64,000 nucleotides of DNA from Lumbricus rubellus (taxonomy: Eukaryota; Annelida; Clitellata; Crassiclitellata; Lumbricidae), in assembly GCA_945859605.1 (NCBI GenBank), contig OX243825.1, positions 4,310,291 through 4,374,290 on the forward strand. Reading direction: 5' to 3'. Below the pieces are notes generated by a model. The model worked only from the letters and a program-made list of their open reading frames with translations, was not told the DNA's origin and did not search any database. Position numbers and translations under genes: made by a program. Below, piece after piece: positions 1 through 11,500 of this stretch (positions are counted from its first letter, which is position 1; every line of letters starts with the position of its first letter).

Positions 1-124
1 CACGTAGCCTATCCATGAAACATATTTTCAAGGTGCATTTTTAAAGACTACGGTATCAAAACTTAAAACAAAATATAAGTATACGAGTAACCAAATGAAC
101 GATTACGATGTAGGGGCTACTTGC

Positions 125-164
125 CTGTAAGACTAAGGGAGATGACGATAACGAGAAGTTCCAT
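125..164 (-). CDS. Signal-peptide exon of a fourth ITAM-Ig receptor gene, rest off the left edge
   Basis: ATG at 164-162 begins a short exon encoding [13 protein letters not shown] plus one base. This is identical in sequence to exon 1 of gene C (50775-50814) and close to exon 1 of genes A and B. It is hydrophobic, as expected for a signal peptide, and ends in phase 1 before GCAAGT, a GC-type donor. The remaining exons would lie left of base 1, because the gene reads leftward. Flanking DNA up to the GA array is also duplicated upstream of gene C, so this copy and gene C look like the most recent pair. Only one exon is visible, so whether the copy is intact cannot be judged. Confidence 0.65.
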
Positions 165-1149
165 CCTCAGAGAATTTAATATGACATCTCGTTTCAAGAC
201 CGTAGTAGGCTTTACGACTAATTGATGCTGGCCAAAAGTTATTAACCCGTCCTGTAGCCTAACTTAGCTTTTAACTATCGTCAACTGTTTGCTCCAATTG
301 CTTTGTCTGTTTGGTGGATTTAGGCTAAGTTTCCTGTGCTCACTCCATAAGCAGGGCTTTTTTAGGGAATTTTTAGAACAGCACAACTCCTGATTTCATT
401 TCCCATCATCATTGGTAAATTACATCCAATCGGAGGACAATTACCTTTTTTGCTAGTTTTAACTGTACAGAAGTGCTTCTACAACTGCACATTTTGTGTA
501 CAACTGCACGTTAAAAAGCCCTGCTACATGTCCGCACATCAAGCTTCCGTCTCAGCGCCATCATAATTTTTCTTGGTCTACCACGAATTATTATTAAGTT
601 TGTTTCAGGATGTCATTCGCATAGTTTTGTGCAAGCGCACTGAATCCCGGTTCCGAAATTTCCTAGTGCTTTTTGTGTGCTGGTCGTGTAGTCTATCAGA
701 TTGGGCAATGGCCTACGGGCTATATCAGCATAATCACATGTATAATTACGCAAATTGACTACGTTATAGTCAGGTCTAAAATATGACTTCTGCTTCCTTG
801 TCTAGGACGATAATTGTGACTAAAGTAAATAGCTGATTGGTGTGACACTGTAACAGCATTAAAGGCCTGGGAAGTCACATACAAAAACCCAGACTACTTC
901 GGTGAAAAGCGCTGCTGATATTCCTGGGAAGGCTGGGATCATATTGAATACAACACGGCAGAAATTGTTATTTTTGCACCGTGGTGAAATGATGCTGAGG
1001 AGAGAAAGAGAGCAAAACCTGGAAACGCCGAACTTGAAGGAGAGAGACAGACACACAGACAGACAGACAGACATAGAGCGAGAGCGACAGTTAGAGCGAG
1101 AGAGAAAAGAGAAAGACAGACAGGGAGACAGACATACAGAGGGAGAGAG

Positions 1150-1183
<34 letters not shown>

Positions 1184-1245
1184 AGGGGAGAGAGAGGCAG
1201 ATAGACAGACCGAGGGCCGGGAGAGAGGCAGACAAAGGGGGAGAG

Positions 1246-1330
<85 letters not shown>

Positions 1331-2480
1331 CAGACAGACATACAGAGGGAGAGAGAGAGCAAGCAATCTAGAGAGAGGGATTCATTTCCTTGGGTGAAAA
1401 CCGAACGGGAAATGATTATGTGGCAAAATAAATATTTTTAAAATGTGACACCTGAGGTTGCTTCATTGCATGAATTGTACGCATGTAGCCTTGTTTGTGA
1501 TTCAGAATGCATAATTCATGGTATGTAACGAGTTTTCGTTCGTTTCTGCAAAACATTCGCAGATGGGAGATTAGGCCCACTTCTTGGCTGAAAGCCTCAT
1601 AGTAAAAAAAAGTCAGATCAACGCAATTTTGATTTATGTTGTAAGCAAGTCAAATAAAACAACTATAATTATTCATCATCTAGACTCTAGAGTTACTGAC
1701 TAGTTCATGCATTGGTAACAAAAGTCAAAGTATTTAGTTAATCACTGTTATCTTCTTCAACTAACTATAACTCTTTTTCATCATCTAATCCTATGACATT
1801 ATTCTGCAGTAAGAAAAATAAAAACCGGACTATATTTTTCGCTAGGCCACATCAAAGTTACCAGGGTATCCACTATAGGGCCTAAGTCTCCTGTCAGTGT
1901 TTGTAGCGTAGTGCTCATTTTGGATATTGAACTGAGCACCGCGCTTGGAAGTTTGTTTGTATGTTTGTAGGCTATAAGTGCACAGTCTGTGCACTTGTTA
2001 TAGCGATGGTCTCTTATTTATTAACGTTGGTATTATGAAGATACTAAAAAAACATGAACTAAATCAAAAACTAAAACGTGTCATTAATGAAACAAAGGAA
2101 TAAAGAAGAACAGAACACATTGAGCAATATGTTAGACTGTTTTTTAAATAAATATTTTAAAAGAACACCCGTTGAATGTGCTAAAAAGCCTATTATGAAT
2201 CGTTGAATGCAGGTATGCCTAGTGCGTTCACCTGACTAACATGCCGTCACAATACGAGGCACCAATTTGGTCATCTTTCAATATAACAACTAAACATGTT
2301 TTTGCAGACCGAATAAATAAATTGGGATAGTACATGTAATACCCTCACTTAGCAATTAAGAAACATGTTGAATTAGGCTACATAGGCTATGTTATTGATA
2401 TTTCTTGTGCACTATAAAAGTGCGTAGTGCCGAAGTCTAAAATTAATATCGCTTGTAGGCCTAGTAGGCTACAACGCAGA
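165..2480. other. Intergenic region between the left-edge receptor and gene A
   Basis: Bases 165-860 are the 5' flank of the left-edge receptor gene and are nearly the same as 50815-51540. Bases 1041-1370 are a GA-rich array. Bases 1372-2480 are AT-rich and lie just downstream of the gene A stop; I see no coding exon or recognisable repeat there. Confidence 0.6.
1041..1370. repeat. GA/CAGA microsatellite
   Basis: GAGA and GACA units, becoming pure (GA)n at about 1250-1327. It sits at the same relative place as the GA array at 51597-51855, so it is part of the duplicated 5' flank. Ser/Leu-rich frames across it are low-complexity artefacts. Confidence 0.95.
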
Positions 2481-2594
2481 CTAAGGCATTGACTTTTTCT
2501 TTGGCTTGGATTTCTGTCTTTGTTCAAGCGACGCATATTCGCTGGCGTCTCTGTCTTCTCCCAAACTTGCGTAGGCTGACTCCTGATCGAGAAC
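2481..2594 (-). CDS. Gene A exon 9: third ITAM and C-terminus
   Basis: 38 codons including TAG at 2481-2483. It reads ESAYASL, then GEDRDASE, then YASL, followed by a basic end KKKSMP. This fits ITAM spacing: E at -3, YxxL, 8 residues, YxxL. The acceptor AG is at 2595-2596. The ending KKKSMP is shared with gene C. Confidence 0.85.
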   Translation of the reverse strand, partial: VLDQESAYASLGEDRDASEYASLEQRQKSKPKKKSMP

Positions 2595-5500
2595 CTAGAA
2601 CAAAATGCAAAATATTTTATGGCTCAGCCTAGCTTCACACAATAAAGGCAGAAAATCATGCCACTAGGCTACTTTTTCTTTTTGCAGTCTAAATATCGTA
2701 CGTGTTACATTGTAGATCATGGTCTTCACCTTTTCACTGACTTTCGATTTCTGGTTTTGTTCGAGCGACTCATATTCGCTGGTGTCTCTATCTTCTCCCA
2801 AACTTGCGTAGGCTGACTCCTGATCGAGAACCTAAAACAACATGCAAAATATTTTTATGGCTCAGTCTCGATTTACACAAAAAAGTAAGGCAGAAATCAT
2901 GCTACCAATGTTTCCTTTTGCGCTCAAAATAACGCATGCGTCACATTGTAAATACCTTTTCTCTGACTTTTGATTTCTGTTTTTGTTCAAGCGACGCATA
3001 TTCGTTTGCGTCTCGATCTTCTCCCAAGCCTGCGTAGGTTGATTCTTGTTCTCCAACCTATAATAACGAACAAAATAACCCTCAGATTTGCCTTGATTTG
3101 CGTAAATTAATTTTTTTAAATCAAGTTAAGTCGGACATTCTTACATAATATGTACAGTTGTACATCGGAGTCAAACAGGAAATTATTGAAAAACTAAAGA
3201 AAACAGAGCAGTCGGTAAGTTCGTATGTTGTGGATGATGTGCAAATTGTGCATTGTGCATGGAACACATTTTTTTAGCTTCTGCAAATGAGGACAGGTGG
3301 CCCAGCCTGGTCCATCCTCTCGTTCAAACTCTGATCGTCGAAATCGCAATCAAATAAACAGATTTGGGCAGAAACTACAGTATATAATTATAGGAACCCC
3401 GCTGGCTCTGAGAGTTTTGTCTTAATAATATGTCTGGCGCAACAAACGGTAAAAGGCCCAGGACTTTTACCGTTTGTTGTACCGTTTGTTGCGCCAGACA
3501 TAAGCCTGGTTTGACATGATATATATATATACATTTATATATATATATATATATACACGGTGTCCCAATTGAAGTGAGCCCCTGTTTGTTTTGGCGATAT
3601 ATCTGTTAATTCTAAATGAAACTCTATAACATTTTACAGCGTGAAAGAGGGATAAATTATAAATGTTTCCTGAAAATTTTATCAAATTCTATCAACATAA
3701 TCCGAAGTTATGCACACTTAAATTTGGGCAACGGAAATTTTAAGTTTCCAACATGTAAAAGATAGGAAATTAGTGTTAGCGCTGTTCTTCAAAGCTGAGT
3801 CAGTTGACGTTCAAAATGTCCTCCATTAGCTCGAATGCATGCTCTAAGGCGCTTTCGCCATTCATTGATTGCATTGTCAACATTCCCTTGATCAAAACGA
3901 TTCTATTCTTCCGCATTTCACTGTTTGAAGTGGTCACTGGTCAACGTCACGTATGCGAGTTTCATAAGGCTGCGATGAGCCAGTTTCTGTTATGAAATTC
4001 CTTTAAAGACCTTTTGCACCATAATTTTTTTTCTATTGATTTTTTTTATTAAACTCAAATCATCTTTGCTGAAAATCATTTTTATTATTGTCCCCTAACA
4101 TGGAAATTACGAAAATATGACGTCATATTTATTAATTTAGAAAGTAAGACGTGCTGTTGCAAACAATAATTTCCTATCTTTTACGTGTTGGAAACTTAAA
4201 ATTTCCTTTGCCCAAATTTGAACGTGCATAACTTCGGACTCTGTTCGTCGGATTGGATGAAATTTTCAGGAAACATTGACAATTTATCCCTCTTACAGTC
4301 TCTGAAATTTAATAGAGTTTCATTTAGAACTGACAAGTATATCGCCAAAACAAAAAGGGGCTCACTTCAATTGGGACACCGTGTATATTATTTACATATA
4401 ATTATAGTCAAACAGTGTCTTCTTCTATCATCGGCAAGAATCAACGAATGTCTCACTAATGGATCTTCTGTACTAGGAATTGACCGATCCACAGCTGAGT
4501 GTTTCCGAGACGAAGGACTCATCTCATGATCCTGATGCTGAGCAACGCCATCTATCAAACAGAAAACTATGGCTTCATTGTCTTTTTTGACAATTCCTAT
4601 TACGTATTGATTCGAGGTTCCTTTGAGATATTTACATGTCATTATGCTTCTGTACATTATATACAATAAGCTTATTAATTATATTATTATTTTAGTCGTG
4701 AAAGTTAAAGGGCCTGTTCAACGTACATGTATAGGCCTAGTCTACTTAGAACCGCTCCCGGATAAACATGGTTAAATAGAACAGTAGTCTATAATATTAT
4801 TAAGTGTAGCCTTTAGTATATGTACTAGAATATCTATTTTTTATAATTAAGATAACATAGTGTATGACATTTTTACATTAATAAAGAATTAAAATATGAA
4901 ATTCCAAATATGCCCACTGTTTGCACAGCACTTGAGTCTTCATAATTATAACGAATCCACAAACTATTTAATTTTAGCAGATCTAGATTCCGCATGGCGA
5001 TAACATAATAAAATTTAATAGCGTATCTCAATAGAGTAGAGTGTTTCTGTTTGATGTAGCTCTCTTACCAGCAGCTGGACATAGAATAGATAAAGCTCCA
5101 GGTATTTGTGTCGGACCAACATGGTATGGACGCGAAAAGGATGGCAGCAGTAAATTAGATTCGAACACCAATTCATGTGTTAATGCCAACTCCAGTGTGA
5201 AATCAATATTACCACAAAATATTGTTGTATCAGAATTTGTACGGTATTGAAAGTGCTAAAACGACTCAATTTTATTTCAATAGAACTGTAAAAATGCATA
5301 TGTAGGCTAAAGTAACCTTTGTCTCCTGAACGGCGCCACTTGTAGCAAGGACAGCATGGAACGCAACAGCAGATGACAATGATGAGAAGAAGGACGACAA
5401 TACCAGCACCAACACCAACCGCCATAGGTAAGGTGAAAAGAGAATTCTCTGGCGTGGTGCTTGCATCTGTAAAACCACGATTATCCTCTGACAAAGCATA

Positions 5501-8500
5501 CCACAAAAGGAAATCAGACATGCAATATTATTGCTTATCCTGAACACAAAACGCTGTGGAAAACCAATCTCTTCTTACTTCTGAGACCCAATGATACCTT
5601 AATTCGGCTAATTTGGACCCACGTCAAGCGCTGCACCCCTCCGATATGGAAGCTGGTTGTTATACGCCCCTATCTCATAGGGCACCGAACCTTTAGGCCT
5701 ACGATCGTTGAGTAGCTGTACGCCACCTGGAATGGGTTCTCATTTGAGCTGCACTTACTCCCACGGAGTTTTTTATACCTATGTTTTACCAGAAGCGTAA
5801 GTCTTTGCTAGATCGGCTAGCCGTGGTTGAGCTGGGAGCGCCCCTGAAAAGCCGACTTGAAGAGGTACTATAATTTTCTTGGAATGAACTAATGAACGAA
5901 AAGATATGGCATGGAGAAAGAATAGCTAAATGAAGACATCCTTGCCGGCATGAAGAACAAAATAGAGCTTTAAAGACGTGGTTTGAAACTAACAGTTCCC
6001 TCTAAATCGACTCAGTCTTACATTCCTCGGAGCAGCTGTGGGCGCCTAACAGGCTGTCAAGGTGTGTGTTCAAGAAGATTATGAAATTTGAAACATCAGT
6101 TTTCAATGTTCCTTACAGCGATTTGTCAGTGTGCTTGTCAACAAACATGAATGCCATAAGAAGCCTACTGACGTTACACATGCACTCGCGTTGGTTTATG
6201 TAAGAAACTAATACCGAAATGAATAATACACGAAAAATTATACCTTCAAAACGAACAGAACCGAAACTCGAATAGAACTTTGTCACTTCAACAGTAGTTA
6301 GAGTACTTTGAGTACCTTAAGTTAATAAAAGACAGAATCCCAGAGGAATTTGCTCAAAATGTCTACCTCTAACCTACAGCCTACTACAACTATACAATTC
6401 CAACTGAAATAATTATATTCACTAACTCTCCCAGTACCTTGACTTACCAAAATATGTTACCACACCCGGTGTTACCTAACTTCCCCTATCCTACCTAACC
6501 CTAGCAGGGCCTAGCTTATTTTCCAGTACATTATCTCAAACTACAATGTTGTGCCTAGGTTGACGTTCTCTAGAGTCTAGAGTAGGCCTACATCGTGCCT
6601 AGGTAACATTAACTCTAGAGTGCGTAAAGAGCATAACAGTAACAATAATTATAAAATCTGCAAAAATTACAATTTTTATTATACAGTGTACACAGCCATG
6701 TTTGTTTGTTTGTATGTGCACTTGTCATAGCACCCCTTCAAGCTCTCACTGCTCAGAGGCGCTCCCGAATGCAGAGCTGACACTGCATCGGAGTTTCACG
6801 CCGAAGAGCTGAGCAATTGTGTGTGAAGGACTTGCCCAAGGTCCTTACGCGGCGAGGTGGATTCGAACCTCAAACCTTCCGGCTCCAAGGCAACGACGCC
6901 ACTATTACACCACCGCGCCCCACATGTGCCGCTACAGAAACAACACATTACAAGTGCGAATTACGATGATGTTGAGGATTATGAAAGTCATTCAAATAGC
7001 AATAATTATATCTTTATGGGTGGCATCCGCACAACTAGCTAAAAGAAATTGAAGGAAGCAGAAAAAGCAAAAATAAGAGGCTTAACTATACCTGCGTTGT
7101 TAACTTCAAACTCAGATGAATTTGCATTATAGTTCTTGCTCCTCACAACATTCATTGCAACACATCTGTACTTCTTGGAAGAAGCATTGCTCATAGTAAA
7201 TTGATTGCCATTCTGATTCTCAATATCCATCCAAACGTCATTGTCTTCGTTTTCCTGCCATTTGAAAGTTGGTGATGGATTTCCCTTTGCATCGCAGGTG
7301 ATTCCGGATCCAGGAGGATAATTAGGATACAATGGTGACAAGGTAACGTCTCGAACTGAATCTGAAAGAAGTATGGGCACAAGGTTCTTAATTGTTTAAA
7401 GAAATTTATGTCCGAGGTGTAAAGAGGATAATAATTTATTGGAATTCAAATTTATGTAGCACCATACTGACAGAAACTTATAAAGGTCCTCGAGATGTGC
7501 AGGCTGTAGGACTGTAGGTGCTATGCGCCCACTTCTCTTGGTGTAAGAAAACAGACTTTTCTCAAACTCCATCACTTCTGCATCTATAGGTAGGCCTAAC
7601 CAGCATTGCTGTTGTTAATGAGGTGACTATAGTTTACATTAGGGAGGTTGCAGAAGGCAGTTTCGTGTAGGACCGCACGATGGGCAAAGGAAAGCATGTG
7701 ATGTTGATATTAAATTTTATTCTTTAGTCAACTATGTCTGTATTAAGTATTAAGGCAGTGCTAATAAATTTTCTTCTGACAGCTGTCGGTTGTTTGTCAT
7801 AGTAATGTAAATAACAATGCATGTATAAGTTCATCGCTAAGCAAGAATTAGAGGCTGCATTTGGCAGAAACTCTAACTTTATCTAGCTCCTTTTCAACTT
7901 CATAGTTCCCGCAAAGAGAGTCTGATATCAAGATTAGAGAGAATAGGCTACCATTGTCACGCTAATTAACGTGAGTTGGCTAGAGAAACCAAAATAAACA
8001 CGAATGAGTTCAGTCTGATTAATTTGCAAACACTGACCTAAAATAAATCGTCTGAAAATAACAAGAATGTCAAATGTTCCTTATTCCACTGAATATCTGA
8101 AGAAAAAAAGGAAAGGAATATTCTCATTGAATTTTAACATCAGAGGAATACTTACAGAGAATTTTTATGGCAGATGTTGAACAGTTGATCGTTGGAATGC
8201 TGTTTGTAGCCATACCTATAATTGGTAGGCCTACTGCTATGTCAAAAGTGTTACATGTAAACGAAGTTTCACAAGTGAACGATGGAACCTCCGGTACAGA
8301 AGCTACAAGAAAGAAAGACCGACTGATAGTGTTCCCATTGTACACAGCAGCCGGAGCTTCTGTCACTCCTTTCCATACCATCGATGCTCTGTTTGTTCCA
8401 TTGTATGTAACTTCACATCTCAACTGAAATCCATCTCCTTCAGCAGTGTTATCCTCAGACGTATTTATCGCACATTTGGGTTGATTATCTGCAAAAACAC

Positions 8501-11500
8501 ATCATACAATCATGAATATTGAAATAACTAAACTATCAGAATGTTCTTGTTAAGCTGTCGCAATCATAAATACCAACAGCCAGTTTGTTTTATGAAACTT
8601 TGATTTCACTATTTTAACGTGTAATAAAAGATTGAATCATCAGTTTCAATTCTCTTCAGATATCGGAGAGGCACGCTCTTCAAACTGAGTTTGAGAACAA
8701 TAAGTCCTTGTACATCTCTTGGATGAATTAATATTTAATAGCTAAAAAGACAAAGCCTGGGAATAAAATTACCCGCCAGGTCAGGCAATTGGTTTCAATT
8801 CCTGCTCCAGCCACAAATTCCTGCATAAAACGCAATATAGCATGCACGCACACACGTATACATAATAATTCACAAACAAAACATTCATACACGCACAATA
8901 TCATGGACTTACATGTATATTGATACATGGTCCACTCATAGTTCTGCTCATACGCATTAAAAACAGTAGTGAAGTCCTAAGAAATGAAGTGGGGAACGCT
9001 CTTTATAATAATAATATTAATAGTTGTATTATTATTATTAATATTCCATTATACCTGGCAAAAAGTGGGGGAACGGCGTTCCCCCCCCCACTACACCACT
9101 GATTAAAAACGAACCTAAGTAGCCTATCTAGAAACATGCATTGTGCCTATAATACATGTATGCCTAACCTAGCCTACATATCAAGTTCATTAAATACTGT
9201 AATTCAACCAAAAACCTTGATACTTTTTGAAACAATGAAAATTATTAGGCTACAACAGACTTTACTGAAATCACAAATAACTTGCTTAGTATTATCAGAT
9301 AGGCAGTTTTTGTAGCTTGACTTGACCACAAGATAGCCGAGCAGATGAATCGTCCGGCGTCTGTCAGTTGAACGTTTCTAATAACCAAATCACATCCAGA
9401 AGAATTGTCAACACTGTATCGATCTCTATCAACATGGCTCAGTATTGTTTCTGGACCTTTGAAAAGAGTCATCGGACTTGCACCAGGCACATACTTCTGC
9501 CAGTCAGTTCCGGTACAGTTTCTGTATGGAGATGAACATTTCAAGGTAACATTTGAGCCAACAATGCTCAATGTGTTCTGCGGTCCTTCCAATTGACTTT
9601 CTTGTGCACCTAAAAGAAAGTTAAGCTTACATGTATAGTGAATCATATTTTGAGTGTTAGGGTCAATCGTGTCACCATGCTGAACGTGTACATAATAATA
9701 TTATCACCCGGAGTTTGATGAAACATAATGGATAGTGTTGCAAAATATTCACTGTAATTAGATTGGTCCATCGCTCTCACTCTATTTGGAAGGTTAATTC
9801 TGTAATTCTGATGAGAACTTTGAGGTGCTTTACAGAACTGAGCCGACTGACTTACATTAGTGCATTAAGTGCGATGTTTTGCTTAAATTAAATTAAACAG
9901 TCTTATAATGAGCAATGACGTCACTTTGCTTGACGTGGTTAACATATTTTGTATGGTTTAGGACTACCGTTGAAAAATAAGTACCTTTCACAAAATAGAT
10001 TATGTATGTATGGTACGTGCCATCGAGCTTTGGTCGCGATACGTCTTACTTGACCGGTTAATAAATCTTATTACCCTGACGTGATCTGCAGAAATTGAAG
10101 CCTGTAGCTGTCGACGCCACTGAAAGTGCTACTCTAGCCTAAAGCTTAGCGCAGACACTAGCAGCAGTGGTTCTTAACCAGTGTTCGACCGAACCCCTTG
10201 GGTTTTCTGAGCCAGTGCCAGGGGTTCGGCAGAGGTCCTCTGAAATATATACATATTCAGTGAAAAATCATCTGCTATTTTTTAAACTTTTATTTAATAA
10301 ATTTTGTTTGAAACCTTATTGAATTTAAAGCTGCTCATCCTGTTAACCTTAGTTTTGTCTTACTGCACCAGTGCACCTCCCGATAATTAACACCGGCAGG
10401 CATCTTTCTGTGAAATAACATAAGGTATTACCGATAAGATAGGCCTATGTAATTTTTCATTGTTTTTCTGCAGAAATAGCATCGTATGACGTATGCTAAA
10501 AGTAACTAAATTACCATTTTCTTATATACTTATACTACAGAGTATGTCGAGCAAAAAAAGAACAATTATTGTTCAAACTTGAGGTGTTCGGTGAATGGTC
10601 ATAGATTTCTCTTGGGGTTTGGCTCCCTTGAAAAGGTTAAGAACCAGCTTATTCTGTGGTATCACGTCCAGCCCGTTTATTTGACTTCTTGCTGTAGACA
10701 CAAGATATTCTATGGGGCCGATGAGCAACGCTTAACTAAAGCAGTATAATTAAGTTGATTAGGCGATATGGGCATATTTTAGTGTTTGTTTCGATTGTCC
10801 CAAGATGATAATAGACAAGTTGGCCTATAGATATCAATTTAGTGACATAATTTATTGACTATTTACTGACTATTTACTCTCAAAACCTCAACTTGAGGCC
10901 CGGCAAGCAGCAACTGAAGCTATTTTAACGGGATCAACGCGTCTCTTATTCACTTCGTGAGGGATGTTACAGATAGGTGGCAGTCCAGGCCAAAATCAGT
11001 AGGCCTTTTATGTCGGACATTACACATAAGTGAAACATGGAGAAATAGTGTGCTTTTATATGGACCTTCTTACTTCAAAATTTTCCATTAGGAATAGGAC
11101 TACGATTGCAAATAATTTAAAACTGTTGTTATCAATAAGTGAACCTATAGTAAGCGAGGCCTTGTCCCCTTCCGAAGTTCCGAGTATGTCCTTTGAACCC
11201 TTAGCATGTTATCTGCACACTACATTTTACTAGGCCTATGCTATGTGTGGCTAACACTGAATCAGTGTTGTTGAAAGTATCGGGCAAATGTACTTAAGTA
11301 AAAGTAAAAGTAAAGTGGATTTTAATTACTTAAGTAAAAGTAAAAGTACTCATCACAAATTTTACTTAAGTAAAAGTAAAAAGTATCCCCTTCCAATAAT
11401 ACTTTTAAAGTAAAAAGTAAAAGTACCGAGCCTTTCTATAACTCAATTGATTATAACCTTCAAAAATACTAAATTCTCGAAATGGTTATCATTGAGTCTA

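Noticed and set aside
859..1366. Ser/Leu/Val-rich frames of up to 167 codons
   Set aside because: They are translations of a GA/CAGA microsatellite; the same holds at 51434-52010.
9286..9609. V exons as rearranging antigen-receptor gene segments
   Set aside because: I see splice sites at both ends and no heptamer/nonamer recombination signals next to them; stray CACAGTG words are not adjacent.
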